Source of the DNA: Wuchereria bancrofti
Taxonomy: Eukaryota > Nematoda > Chromadorea > Rhabditida > Onchocercidae
Assembly (NCBI GenBank): GCA_005281725.1
Contig: SSBO01000003.1
Span: 5,518,495 to 5,582,494 of the forward strand
Direction: 5' to 3'
Length of the DNA: 64,000 nucleotides
Shown here in pieces: positions 16,901 to 30,455 of the stretch. Under the pieces are notes generated by a model. That model was not told the DNA's origin. It saw only the letters and a program-made list of their open reading frames with translations, and made no database searches. Position 1 is the stretch's first letter. Every line of letters begins with the position of its first letter. The translations under genes were made by a program, and so were the position numbers.

Positions 16901-19900
16901 ACGAGAATTAGACGAGGTATTAGATGAAAAATAAGTAAGCAATTCATCCATGCCATTTTTATTAATGTCAGAATTAATTTAAACGTGGACAATAATACAA
17001 ATAACTGAAAAACACGTTCTCAAAGAACTTTTTTTGATAATAAACGAGGTTTAACAATATCAGAAAGATAGCTTGAAATTGGCTGATGTGAACCAAATCA
17101 CATGCTGGAATTGAAGTGTCGCAAATGAATGATATGACAGATGACAATTGTGCAGTGCTTGCAAACAATTTCATTTTAACATTATTGCAATTAGTGTGAA
17201 AAGCAAATATCGAAGCAATGAAAGCACCGATAGAGATTTGAGCAGTAAGGAAATATCACTGTTCAATGTCATTGCACTGATAGGAGGAAGGAAATGAAAG
17301 CAATCATTTAGGTAACCTTTAACCTATGATAGTCTCAATGTTTCGAAAGCAGATTAATTATAGATTCTTTTGACGAAATAGAAATTGCCAATGAAGACGT
17401 CAAAATAATGTTTGTAATTATTGCTAATAAAGATAAAATCAGTATTAGTTTTTTTTTCTAAAATTCAGGAAGGGATAGAATAGATTGAATTAGACAAGAA
17501 CAGTTAGAGAAAGTATCCAGTCAAATGATTTGATTCGTTTAATCTGTTTTTGATTTTTAAAATAGTTAGTGAAAGATGGAAAGAGAGTAAGAAAGAATAA
17601 ATACTTTGTGCTATGAATTGAAAATTGCAAATTTAGAGGTTTGAAGGATTATAAAAGCCATTAATGCTTTAGAGTGCAGAAAATTGGTCAGATGTCAATT
17701 ACATCTCGAAATGCGGACAGGCAGGAAACCAGCAGACATCTTCCACTGAATGTACGATTTGGCCCAGCTTCATTACTAGAGAGGGCTCACTTGAGAGAGG
17801 TAGATCGGAAGGACATTAGACCCTCCTTTATTCCTTCTTTCATTCGCAAATCTTTCTTACAATAATCCATCTGTCTGGCTGTTTTCTTTTTTGGTGAGCT
17901 AATCATCAGAAGGTCAACGTAGATTCAAATGGATTATTGCCTCCAATGTGTCATAAAATGGTACCAAGCGGAGACGGTGGTGAAACTTTGTTTGTGTAAT
18001 ATCTGTGTGCAATCAGCACCCGTTAAGCCAATCAGTGATCGCTTTTTTTTGAAATTGCCTAAAGCAAAGGCAAACCGACAAACAACGAGTAAATAAATGG
18101 ATGAACAAAAAAGTAAAGAGAGAATGACCGCTGCTGAAACACTATAGCAACGAATCTACTTATCAGAGAGATTCATTCATAAGGAAACTCGAGATCATTA
18201 GCTTTCAGAAGAATTAAAAATATTTCTTCAATTTTGTTTATCTGTCTTATTTTATTATTTCGTCACTTTATTTAGAAGACAATACATATTTTATTCTTTT
18301 TTTGTCAAATTCTTGTCTTTATTGAAAAATTCTTTAAAAAGTTTCAAGTAATCAAATGATAAGCATTTACCATAGCAATTTTTCATAAATGGACTTCTCT
18401 GGTAAATGGAATTGCTTAGCCAACAAAGCAGATGTTTACTTTTGCTGCATACGAGATGAATCTATGAAAACAAATTATTTCAAAATTCGATTTAATTTCG
18501 AATTACTGGAACACGGGAAAAGTTATTGAATGATTAATTATTAAATGCGTTTTTCAAATATCATAAACAGAAAAAATGGAAAACCCCATTTTTATTTAAA
18601 CCATGAACAAATTACAATTCCTTCATCGCATTCTTAAGGTTTTCTTATTTTCAAGCTCAGAGTTTTTTCAACCATAAGGTGATGAGTTCTACTTGGAACT
18701 GAAAAAATAAGAAAGTGTTACAAATAAGTTTTTAATAAATACTTCTTTTTGTGTAGTAATACTAGCTGAAAAACTAGCAGCTGCCTATTTCATTAGAATA
18801 AAATGACGTAATAATGGTGGACACCAGCTGTAGAAACGATGATCGATGGCAATAAAGTGACATCGGTAGCAGATGCCTTTCTGAATTGACAAAATGAAAA
18901 TGAGAACTATACAACTGAGTGAAAGGGAACAGTCGTAGGATTGATCAAAAGTGTTGCTGAGAAATAAGAGGAAGAAAAGATCTGTGGAAAATTATAAACA
19001 GGCGAATATTTATAAACCTAACAAGTGTAGTTCAATTTTTAGATTTAAGATTTAAAAAAATTGATTTTTCAGCACTAAGTGTAAAAAATACATTTAAAAA
19101 ATTTTTTTCTCAATATATTTTGAAAAAAGTTTTTAAAAGTAAGAAAAAAATGGGAGAATAATATGTTCATTTAAAATTTACTAATGTTTAGAATAACTTT
19201 GTTCTCGATTCTAAAACTGGATTTTTAATAATGGAGCCAAGGGATGAAGGAAAAAAGTTAAAACGGAAAAAAATTCTTTCATCATTCAATCAAACATTAC
19301 TTTTTCTCCGATAATGCAAAATTCTGGATACACTATATGTATAAGGTTAAATAAAGTACTATAAAATTTAAAAATGGCAAGAGAAAATATAAACACAAGA
19401 TTAGAAATTTTTCCTTTTAAAATATTTGATTTCGACTGATATCACTGAGATGCGCAAAATTTTAGAGCAATAATCCGAAAAGTTTTTAGTAAGCTTTTTT
19501 ATTTTATCTGCAGGAGGTTATAATAAACAAAGGTAATTAAGTAAGTTTCAAAATATGAAGGTAAATAATTGTGAAGAAAGCAATTAAACTGCCATTTTAC
19601 CGTTGAAGTAGAAAAATTATTGTCGAGAAAAAAAATTCTCTTTTCAGAAACATTTATGTATGCTTTTTTTTTTGGGAAATTGAATCATTGTTTTGAATGA
19701 AGAAAAAAGTTTACAACCACGAAAAAGTTTATAAATATGGCAGGAGAAAATATACCTTCCTGAGAAGGAAGTATGCACCAAAGAATTAACATTAAGTGCA
19801 TATCTTCCAACAATTTATTATTTCACTCTCATTAAAAAGTATTAATTAATAATTAATTTGTTCACTGCATCTCCTCACGAAATATTTTAAAATACTATGA

Positions 19901-22900
19901 AATGTTTACAAATTTTCTTTTCCGATAATATACGCATATTGGATATGCTAAAGCTAAGTTGAAGCTAAGTGAATCCAAAATATGCGTAACAAAAACGAAT
20001 ATCATTCAATTACTTCGATCATTAATATCCAAAACAAACATTTAATGCAGTTCAAATGGTATATTTCACGGAAATTGCGCAATAAACGTGAATAGATATG
20101 GTTGTCTTTATTGTGCAATCAGACTGTTTTTTGTATGTGTTCTGCTAATCCACTTGAAATTATGATATAACTAGTCTCAGTACTATCAGCACTTCCAGAT
20201 TAATAAAAACTTTTTGTTTAACTGTGGAATGTTTAACTGTGCGGAATGTGACATTTTGCTAATTTATAAGATTCAAGGAGAAAGTTATTAAATTGAGCAT
20301 ATTCGTAGAAAATAGTTGAATTAATTTTAATAGATTTTAAAATTTCCTAATGATGAGTTTCTAGAGTGTTTAGAATGTTCAAGAACAAAAACAATGCAAT
20401 TTTAAGCGAATGGAGCATATGAAAGAAAGTATTTCGAAATCTTTTCGTAGTTTATACATTATTTCGAAAACTTTAATGATATGCTACAAAATTTAAATAT
20501 TTTTGCAATTATTAGCATAAAAATTTGTCCAAAAAAAAAATTCCAAAAAACAAATTCTTTTTTAATGGAATGAATGTTTATTATTTTTGACCTAGCATTA
20601 TTTGAAAAGAATTTGTCTAAAAAAGTTTACATTGTCATAAAATTTAGCGCGTACACATTCTTAAAAAAAAAAAAGAAAAAAAAGAAATGGGATACTGATT
20701 TTTTAATGATGAATTTTAAAAATTTTAACCTAATAAAAGCCTATGATCAAGCCTAACAAAAATAGGAAAATTAGAAACTTTGTCATTCTTTAATTTCATA
20801 AAAAGCTGACCATCGTTTTCAATATGCCATCTACAAAAGATTTAGAAAATTGATGGACTACTGCATGAAGTAACAAACATGTGCAACCTTTTGTAGCAAA
20901 TTGTTTGTTTAAATAATGCAAATAGTGCGGAATGTGCATTTCGCACCGTATACGCGTAAATGTTTGCTATAAAATTCAAAATCCGTACAACATGAAATGG
21001 GTCTGTGATATAGATTGTTCTATAAATATCAAATATGATAAATGATAAGGATAATCGAGTTTAATTTATAAGGAGAAAATTGTAAGTATAAAATTTTGTA
21101 ACGATAAAAAATTCATGTTTTCTTTAAATCATTGTGTTAGAGTAGAGTGTATGAGAGGTACTTCATTAAGTCAGAGGTTAATGAGAGTTAGATGATTTTT
21201 CTGGTTTGAGAAAAGGTGACAGATGTAAGTTGACGAGAATTACGAGATGCAGAACAGAAAAAAAAGTTTCGAACTTTACAAGGTAGAAAATTCAATCTGA
21301 ATTTAAGGAGTAATTCTGCAAACTGGTAAGAAATTAGGAATGAATAAATGGCTTAATGAGAGTAATGTGAGAAAACCTAATGGAAGCGTTGAAATTGAAA
21401 TGTAACCAAACATCAACAAAATGAATGTGTAAACGAATAATAAAGAAACACATCGAAATTAATGTTAACTGCAACTTAGTTTCGTCGAAAAGTTTATTAA
21501 TTTGGTTAAAGATTAAAACTTGAAATGGACGGTGACAAATATGACTGACGAAGAAGCAAATAGACAAATGAACAGAGTGTCAACTTCTGCCTGTCGCTGC
21601 GATAGAATTTTGTCACATAACTTTTGAATAAATGAGTGATGAAGTTTGTAGTGTGGTAGAGTTCTTATTGAAATGAAATTTTACATTAGATGAGTTGAGT
21701 TGAAATTGCCGTGGAATTTGCATAAATATGCAAAAGTGCAAAAGGCATAGACATACAATAGATAGACATACCTAAAAGAGAAGATATATGACATAAATAA
21801 TAATAGTAAAAGAAATGCAGTGCATATATATCTTTGGCATCATGACCTATATATATCTAAACTGACATCTACTGATATGGTCAGAATATTTGCTGAAAAT
21901 GACCGAAAGGACATTTTCCAAGGAGTAAAAACAGGTGGCAACCGCTGTAGAATGAATCATTTCTCAGGAAATTAATTCTCTGCTGGATCTAATTTCTAAT
22001 GATCGTAAGACAAAGTTATAAAGTAAAGGCTAGTTTCAGAGAATGCCTTCTTGAATTTAATGCATAAAAAATGAATATATTTCATATAAGCAAAACTCAC
22101 ATTTGGAAAATGAAAAAAAAAAGTTAACAAGTTTTGTTGCTGAAACTGAACGAGGGACCGACTATTCGGCATGCAATAACTTCAACACCCACCTATTCAT
22201 TTCATAGAAAATAAAAAGCTTCGCGTATTTGAATAATTTCAAACAATCCAGAAATCTTTTTCTCTTAGTTTATAATTTATAAATTCCTTCTAAAATTGAA
22301 GTTTTTCGGTTTGTATTGTAAGTGAATTTTTTAATGGTTAATTTAATACGATGAAATTATACAAAATTTATTTGGCGTGAAGTGGTGTATGATTTCGAGA
22401 TTTCTCATAATCACTTACAATTTCGTAAAAGCGAGCCAAGCAAAAGAATTTCAATTCTGCAGCTCCTGAACAGTCTAATGGCTAAAAAAAGCGAAACAGA
22501 AATTTTTTATTGAAAGAAATTCAAGCTTAAAAAAGCCTATAATGAGGAAACTGGAAATGTGACAGAGTCTACAAAAATTTTTTCAAATTTTAACTTCAAA
22601 TACAGAAGGGAAAATTAAAATTTATAACGAAATTTTAAAACCAAAGTACTAATAAGTTAATATTGCAAGCATCCTAACGACAATTGTGTTTTTAACCGCA
22701 CTTTAAAATTATAATTTCTTAAACAAACTTTTCCGTGAAACCAAAAAAATTGAAAATACAAGTATTTTGGAAAATTTTGCTTGTTTGTTTAAATCCAATA
22801 CAACATGAAATATCAACAAAAGTCATCTGAAAAATTATTTTTTGTTTAAAATAACTTGCACAAATTTATTCATTTACTGTTTGTTAGTCTCTTGACCTCA

Positions 22901-23243
22901 CAATATTCAAGAAAATAGGTCATTTTTCTAAAAATTTTCATGATAATGTCACTCTTTTTTTGAAATCAATTGACATTCTGAAATCATAATCACAATTATC
23001 AGCACTATCATTATCATATCTATCATCTCCAAGACTCATTAAGCTGAATATTTCCGTTCACCGTACATTTTTAACTAAAGTCTTGGATCGCAGATATTAC
23101 TTTTACCACTGTCCAGCTACAATCAGCAATACCTGCACTGCTATAATTATAACCAATTTGTAAACATTCTTAGAGAAAACGCAATTGATGTCTGGTGGTC
23201 TTAATTAGTGTTATAATTATCATTATGACGCCACAGCCTTTCG

Positions 23244-23404
23244 TGTCTAAAAAACTGAATTATAATATGTGAAAATAAATCCTAAATATCCTAAAAATAG
23301 TGTGGCTAAACATTGTCGTATTATAATATTCCTTAGAAATGTGTTTAGTTTTTTGGATTCAACACAAATTTATTTCAACATATTATAATTCGGTTTTTCC
23401 GACA
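23244..23404. repeat. 161-bp imperfect hairpin with ~37-bp terminal inverted repeats (MITE-like)
   Basis: The left arm at 23244-23280 (TGTCTAAAAAACTGAATTAT...) is nearly the reverse complement of the right arm at 23368-23404, with a handful of mismatches. The middle has weaker self-complementarity. A second 11-bp inverted pair (ATAATTATAAC) flanks it on the left at about 23142 and 23210. No protein is encoded and I see no clear target-site duplication. It could be a miniature inverted-repeat element or a hairpin RNA source; only the inverted repeat itself is certain. Confidence 0.65.
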
Positions 23405-26400
23405 ATTGGTACTGTCAATATCTCCAACACAAAACGGTATAATTATTGCCGATTTCAAGATCTTGGTGATTGATCATCATTGTGATTAGTTAGTTATCAT
23501 CACTCCGTTACTACTATTGCCCAACTTAGAAATTAGTTTTTAATTTATTATTTTTCACATATTCATTAGAATTTATTAGAATTTAGTTTCACATATTCAC
23601 AATAACCGCTGTCCTTCCCAGAAGTTAAATTCAGCATTTATTACGGCAATCAGAATTCTAGAATTTCAATATTTAATAAATTTAGTGTGCTAAAGTTTTT
23701 TGAATTTGGATAGAAGCGAATCTACTAGAAAACCAGGAAACTAGTTTGGAAATGAATTGGTGACGAAACAAAAGAAAAATTGAAAGCTAAGTACTACCGC
23801 CATGATATGCAATTATTTCTGTTAAAACTGCGATGGATAATGGTAACTCTCAACTTAGTTCAAAATTTTTCACGTAATTTTTGAATTTTTAGAATGACGA
23901 TAGGTATATTTGTTTTTATGAACAAAAATTCATTCAAATAATACTTTTCTTTCTGCAAAACTATTCTCGAAATAATAATAAAGGAGTTTGTTAATTTCAT
24001 AATTCAGCAGAATTTTGTAATTTTTTTGATGTTCAGTTAAGAAATGCAAGTAAAAACAGGTTTTAAAAAGAGCTGTTTTGTATAATTTTAAGACAGTGCC
24101 GAAATACTTAAAGAATTTTGAAAATTTTATAAAATGTCTAAAAGAAAAGGGAATGTTCAGAGTAAAAATCATGACCTGTTTTGATAAGTAATCGTGAAGG
24201 CTGTAATGTTTGTGAAACTGATAAAAACCTTTATGGTTTAAAATATTCTTTGTATTCTTTCCTTCGTTTACGAAGAAGTGCTAAAGAATTAAACATTGAT
24301 AAATAACACTGCATCTAATGTCACCAAAATTCAAAAAAAGACTCATGCCTAGAGAATTAATAATGAGATGTTTTAAAAATGAATACCAATTCTGGTGAAT
24401 TCAAGAGAAATAACTTTATTACTACCTCTGTCACCATCAACCTAGTGAACACCACACCTTCATTCATAATGTAACAAGTTTGACAATCATATTTGATTCA
24501 ATAATGACAAAAATTTGTTTAATTAAGCATGCCTAGAAAATTTTTTCTTTCCGGATCCGAAATGAAAACAAGGTGAAATCAGAGCAAAGCACATTAATCA
24601 CAAAGAAATTGGCTGAAACTTTTTTCTAAAGCAATTTAAAATAAATATTTAGACTGATCAACTCTTTTTAAATCAACTAATTCATATTCTTCTCTGACGT
24701 ACACGTACATGCACGTGCAAGCATGCAAGCATCTTCAGTTTTTTCTTTTGTGATCATATTTCTTCCTACAGCTCTGTCTCTTCTGCTCTTTTTTTATTCA
24801 AGTTTGTTTAAAAAGTTAAACCACAACATCACTAACATTATTGTTTCATTTTTCTGATAATTATTGTGATGAGTACTTGCGACTTTCTTCAACGAAATTC
24901 GATCTGAACATCTTAACGCAATGTGGAAATGATGATAAATAAATTATTATAAAAAAAAATTATTATCATTTACTATCACTTCAAAAGAGCCATCTGTTAT
25001 CTCTTGAAAATCTTCGTCTCATATGTTATGACGATCCTAAAAGAGTTCATAACTGGTAGAGACAAATTTCAAAAAGCCTATAAATATGAAAAACATAAAA
25101 GAAAAACCGAAGACTGAATTCAAATATGACATAATTTTTTCAACTAGAATTTAAAAGTTTTTAAATAATCGTAAGTTTAATGATTGAGAATTTTAAAATA
25201 ATTGTAATTATTTAAGCAAAATAAATTATGCAGAACGAATATTACGAATTCAGTTACAATTTTTTTTTTTTTTTTTTTGCTGACTGTTCCAATATTATCA
25301 TTAATTAATATTTATTATTAATTGCAAATCTTTTCAACCAATCTATCCATCACTTTTACATTTTGCTTCAATCTTTTTGCAGCATTTTCTTTTTAGCCTT
25401 TTGTCTTAAATTTCTCCTAATTAAACATTTAATTCTTTGAAAATAGTTTAATTAAAGAAAAAGAGGAGAATAAATATAGGACTTTTCAGCGACAAAGTGT
25501 GGGACAGTTAAATAGAACTCTTTTACTTCTTACCTTTTACCCATTTTTGAAAAGTTATTGTTAATTTACTGTTAATTCGATAGGTTTAGAAATGTAAAAG
25601 AATATGGATTGAGGATATATGGATGAAGAAGAGCGCAACTGACAAGAAAACGGAAAGGTGGAATGATTACCTTTATTTTTCCCTTTTCACCAGTACTAAT
25701 ATTAACAACGATGCCACCGATCTTTCCTTCGTTTGAACAACATATCCTTCATTTCTTCGGAACTAAAATTTCCATTCAATTAAAATATTTTTCATGTCTA
25801 GTCTAACTTAAACTAACCACAAACATTTTATTTCAAATTTAATTTCAGTTAAATCTTCTACAAATAAAGAAAATTTTGATAGCTGGACAACAATGAGATT
25901 GGTACTTTTTGTTAAAATGCTTATTTACGGTTAGCTAATATGATTTACCCTTCTGTATAAATTACCTCAAAATAACACTACGTTAAGGAATCGATTTTTT
26001 CCATTTCATTGATTGACTTAGAATTAAGTCAATATCCGTGAATTTCAAAGTGCAGTCATGGAGAATGTTTTTTTGCTGAATCGCTAAAAAATGATGCATT
26101 GAATGACTTCTTTATCCATGAAAGAAAGACTTTTTTCGATTTTTCCGATCAAAAACTTAGAATTTAACCTGTCGTAGAAAATCCGGTTTTCATTCAGATA
26201 GTGTTTATAAGTTTAACGATAAATTTTGTAGCTCTCATAACATCCGTCTTTCTTCGCATTTTTTGGTAGTCTGATTAAATCGATTACAGAGATTTAGGAT
26301 TTTTTATTTGGTCGGCTTACGAAAATAATTTTTATCGCAAAATTTTAAAAGACAATTCTATGCACAATTTGCAGATGTCATTCAATGTGTAAGGTTAATC

Positions 26401-27032
26401 AAGAGAAACTTGTTAAGAATTATAATTTTCAAAAGTTTTATGATTTACTTTTCTTTGGATCGTTTTAACTTACTAAAGATGCATTAATTGTGAATTTATC
26501 GAAGATATGCTCTCAACAATGAGAGTAATTCGCAAACAAATCAGGAAATGATTCTGACTGATCGCTTAAAATTTTCTATATTTTGTATTTAGTGCGCAGA
26601 ATTTCTAAATTGAAGTATTGTTAAAACTTTTTATTTAACGACAAGAGCCGATAATAACAAAATTTTGGAAGCCGCTGTAAATGTTTCACAGTTTTTTTCA
26701 AACTCAATATGTACATAGATTCATCTCCTAAGTTTTTCAAAAACTCTAACCCAATATGTACACAGATTCATCGTATATTTGTTTAATGTTCTTGGGTTGA
26801 CACTTCTGATAGCAGTACGTTTTCTCTGACATTAAATGAACTTTGACAGCAATTGCTCATATTATTATTATCCATAACTGAACTTATCCACTACAATTTA
26901 TTAATTGTAGAAACTGATACACATTACCATTTGTAAAATATTGAAATCGGTTTTTGAGAATCCAACGCCAAATTATTCGTTTGTTATAACAACAGTGATC
27001 CAAGCTTGAAGCAGCTTTAGGCTCATTGAATC

Positions 27033-29466
27033 ATGCATTTTTCATTTAACTTACTTATCATTGCGCTGTTGGTACACGTTTCTTGGGCTCAATTCAGCCC
27101 TGAGACATACCCGGATCCACGAATTGACCCGTTTAGCTGCAAAATCCCAACTGTGGGACCAGTATGTGACCCAAGTGAATTACTTACGTTTGGCGAGAAG
27201 GAAACACTTACCAACCGAATCAAACAGGTTTGTTTATTTCTTTCAAGTCACGTTGTTCAGTTTTTGTCACAATTATTTTCGTACCCATTAACCTTTGGAA
27301 AAAGTTAAGAAGTCATAATATAAAGGTGTTATTTCATCGAATTCTTGTGCAATACTAAATATTAAGCATGTTAATCTTTGTGATCCTTCAATAAATCCAA
27401 TATAGAATAACCATTGGATATTTAAAACACTGAAGTGATTCCAAAACTGAAAGAACTGCAAAAGCATTTGTAATATTTTAGAAGATTCTTAGAGCTGATT
27501 TATTACTTAAAAACAACTTTTTATTGAACTCGAATAGAAGCCGAAAAGTCTGGGAAGCAATAAGAGAAAGAGTCTACAAACTTCGATCATATTCATTCCT
27601 TTCTAGCTTTTGACATATGCCGCAACAGTTCCAAACTCATCACCATCATGTCGATTATTTCCTGGAAAAAGTTTGAGTATTATTATTGGAGTAGTCGATA
27701 AAATTAGTACGCTACCGAATACTCCAGTTGATATCGAAAAATTTGCAAATAATCTTAAAATTCGATATCAACTATACCAGGTATATCTCTTTATTCAAAA
27801 TAAGTTGCTAGTTAATGCCGACCCGAATGATTTGTGAAATCTCGAAAATTAAATTCAGATCAATTAAAGTCATTGATTGCTTTTACTTTACATTATCCAT
27901 ATCTTTTCGGTCAACTTAATAAAGATCCACATGAGTACCTTTCGCATAAATAATGTTTGATAGATATTACTATAATTTCAATTTTGGTAGGTATCATCAT
28001 AACTTAAATTCAGGATGTGAATTTATGTGATTTAATGGTATTGATTATAAATTCAAACAGCGATCGACAGGTATTTACTGTAGCTGGTAAGGACACAAAA
28101 TTAACAAAAGATGTCCTGAAAACTGCATTTGAACGGAACATTAATCATTTCAGAGTATGTTTTTGAAGAATTCCAAAAAAATTTTTAAAAGCTTATAACA
28201 TCACAAAATTGAACAACATAGTTTTCTTCACGTCCATACTTCTAAAGCCAGTACAGTCACTTATGTTTTAGGCCAATCATTATGCGATCGGCCTTCAAGG
28301 CATGGCTGAATTTATTACTAAATCTTATCGTGATGCGCAACTATTTCAACCTGGTGCTCCATTATCAGCACTTTTGCCAGTTCCTATATCTCTTACAAAG
28401 TAAGCATATTTCGGGTTTCGGGTTCCTTCATATTGAACTTCGGTTCAGTTCTAACATCAAAAACTTTCGTAAAAAAATCAGATGTGGTCTCTCAGTATAT
28501 GCGACTTAAATTTACTTTACAGTGAAGTGACTGCTGCAACTAGCGATGTCCGGGAAGTGACAGACAGTTTGGGCATATCAATCCCAGTTACAATTCCTGC
28601 CTTTCACTCCAGACAATCTGAACTTGGCGGTGAGAATGAAATTGGTGAGGAAAATCTCACCGTTCCAGTAAAAGATAAAAGCGATCAACTATGGATCGAC
28701 ATTCTAACACAGGTCATTTAATAGCACAACAACCTTCAACCTGTAACATCGATCACATAAAAGTAATGTGCTAGACAAAACATAACTGTGTACCATCACA
28801 TTAACATCCTACCACTCTGTTACTCTATTTTAAAAATCATTTCCTATTGTTATATTTGGATATCATTATTCTGAAATTCTTCATTCCTTAGGCAGTAGCA
28901 CGATGTGGCAATAATCACGACAAGATTGTTAAATATGCACAAGCAATTGTTGAAGGTTGTTTAATAAGTAATTTTATTAGCATAAATTTAACAAAATACC
29001 TTTAATTTTCTAATAACATTAGTCTGCATATGAAAGGAAATGAGACCAATAAAACAGCTTATCAAAATAATGAAATAAATGTCTTTGAATGCAAGAAATG
29101 GATATTTTGAAATTAATTCATTAATAAAATTTCTTAAAAATTAAAAAACATCATTAAAACAAAACGAACAAGAAATTGTGAGCTATATAATACTTTTGGA
29201 ATCTTGTAGTTCATGTTAATTGTGCATTTCCAGAAGCAATGTCCCTCTCATTACGTCTTATCTCCGATCAACGTTACTCAACAATTGAGGAAAAGATGCA
29301 GTCAATGCAGAATGATCCGGAAAGTCGATCGAGAGTGTGGAATGAAGCCAATATAGAATTTATCGATCAGCTCTATCAGAAATACTTAACAACAATCAGA
29401 AGCAAAGCTAACCTAAGATGTCCTGCCGTATCAAAATCTGTCCAAAATTCCTTTGCATTACATTAA
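27033..29466 (+). CDS. MOLO1-domain (modulator of levamisole receptor-like) secreted protein
   Basis: Seven exons join in phase: 27033-27227, 27607-27780, 28014-28154, 28272-28399, 28523-28712, 28892-28955 and 29234-29466. They give 374 residues. A signal peptide (MHFSFNLLIIALLVHVSWA) is followed by a MOLO1-type domain at about 20-200: the YPDPR and CKIPTVGPVCDPSELLT blocks, a downstream Cys, a GKSLSIIIGVVDKI strand, and VLIINSNSDRQVFTVAGKD. In C. elegans the family founder MOLO-1 is a one-pass membrane auxiliary subunit that raises the gating of levamisole-sensitive acetylcholine receptors. Here I see no transmembrane helix after the domain. Instead a C-terminal part of about 170 residues of unknown nature follows (NSFALH end). 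The ending is uncertain, because a donor and a coding-like exon just downstream lie in another frame. Family call good; a receptor role is inference. Confidence 0.85.
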
Positions 29467-30455
29467 AATCAGGTATAACTCAATTTTCTGCTCTTAGCAG
29501 AGCAGAAAATTTCCCCAATACATACGGAAAGTAAGCTCTTCCGTGAACCTCATAATTCCCAGGTTGGCTGATCAACTTAAACTTAAGTTCAATACTAAAG
29601 GTATTCAGTCACCCCGTGCGAAGAAATCGGTCGAAAGACTTCTCCAAACCATTCGCAGGTTATAGCAATACTTTTCTGAAATATATTAAGTTCCAGAATA
29701 TAAACATCAAATTGGCCGTACATTTGAATCATCTATCTCTCTGTATTTTTCTTTCCATCTTTCCCGACAAAAGAAACATGTACTCTTTTATTTCGGAAAA
29801 TGGGCAAGAATTTTAAAAAATAAAAACTACATACTTTTCAAAGGACAGTTGACAGGTCATCACACAGTTCGACAAAAAAATAAAAAAAAAAAACGCATAG
29901 CCGCAATAATATTTTATACCGACTGTGTTTACACCTATCATTTTCTCTACTTGTTTTGTACGTTGACACAGTGACAGATTTTACAATTCATTTAACAATT
30001 AAAAAGTCAATGAACAGCTGCATTTGAAATATCATTATTAGAAGCTGTATAATTCTTATACTCAAACTGACGAGTTAAAGAAAGGAATATGAAAATGCGT
30101 AAAGCTTGAAAATAATTGATTTAAAATTTTAAAGTTCAAGAAAAAAAACATGGAAATGCCTGAACCAAATAACAGCAGTAGAACTGCACAAATATAACTT
30201 AGAAAAATAATGATATATATGTTCATGTAACGAAAAGTTAATAATTCGACAATCCTCTCAACTCTGCCCTCATCCGAAGGTAAACACTGAGCAGTAATTT
30301 TATTACTTCAACACATCTTTTTCTACCATACCTAATTTTTGGGAATTATTCTGGATTCATGAATGCGCATCTGTGAAGATACTGAACTTGGATTGAAAAG
30401 GAACATTTGAAAAGTCTTTTCATGCTTCACTGTTGTAACTTTTCCTAAAATTATT
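29467..30455. other. Convergent intergenic region (MOLO1-like and aldo-keto reductase 3' ends)
   Basis: Apart from the candidate exon at 29563-29665, this stretch is A/T-rich 3' flank with several AATAAA-like signals (for example near 29818). I see no further gene. Confidence 0.5.
29563..29665 (+). other. Candidate terminal exon of the MOLO1-like gene, out of frame with exon 7
   Basis: A good donor (AATCAG|gtataa, after 29472) lies six bases past the stop of exon 7. A CCCAG acceptor at 29562 opens a coding-like exon (LADQLKLKFNTKG ... LLQTIRRL, stop at 29663-29665). It fits the exon 7 tail only in the +1 frame (KIPLHYIKI). Either exon 7 carries a one-base frameshift (mutation or sequence error), or the exon belongs to another isoform, or it is 3' UTR. 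Confidence 0.4.

Larger units (their letters stand above)
13893..27032. other. 13-kb region without a supported gene
   Basis: This lies between two divergently transcribed genes. All open frames are under about 80 codons, are very A/T-biased, and lack domain motifs or convincing exon chains on either strand. I see homopolymer runs (T-run at 25260-25278), short direct repeats (for example around 26700-26773) and one hairpin repeat at 23244-23404. It may contain distal regulatory DNA, non-coding RNA genes or small exons that I cannot detect by eye. Confidence 0.5.

Noticed and set aside
17674..17865. 63-codon plus-strand frame in the gene-empty region
   Set aside because: It is isolated, with no motif, splice context or neighbours.
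25260..25278. Long T-run, considered as a retrotransposon poly(A) tail
   Set aside because: There is no target-site duplication, reverse transcriptase fragment or element body next to it.
29616..29816. 66-codon plus-strand frame after the MOLO1-like gene
   Set aside because: A possible exon at about 29692 does not match the phase of the candidate exon before it, and there is no domain.
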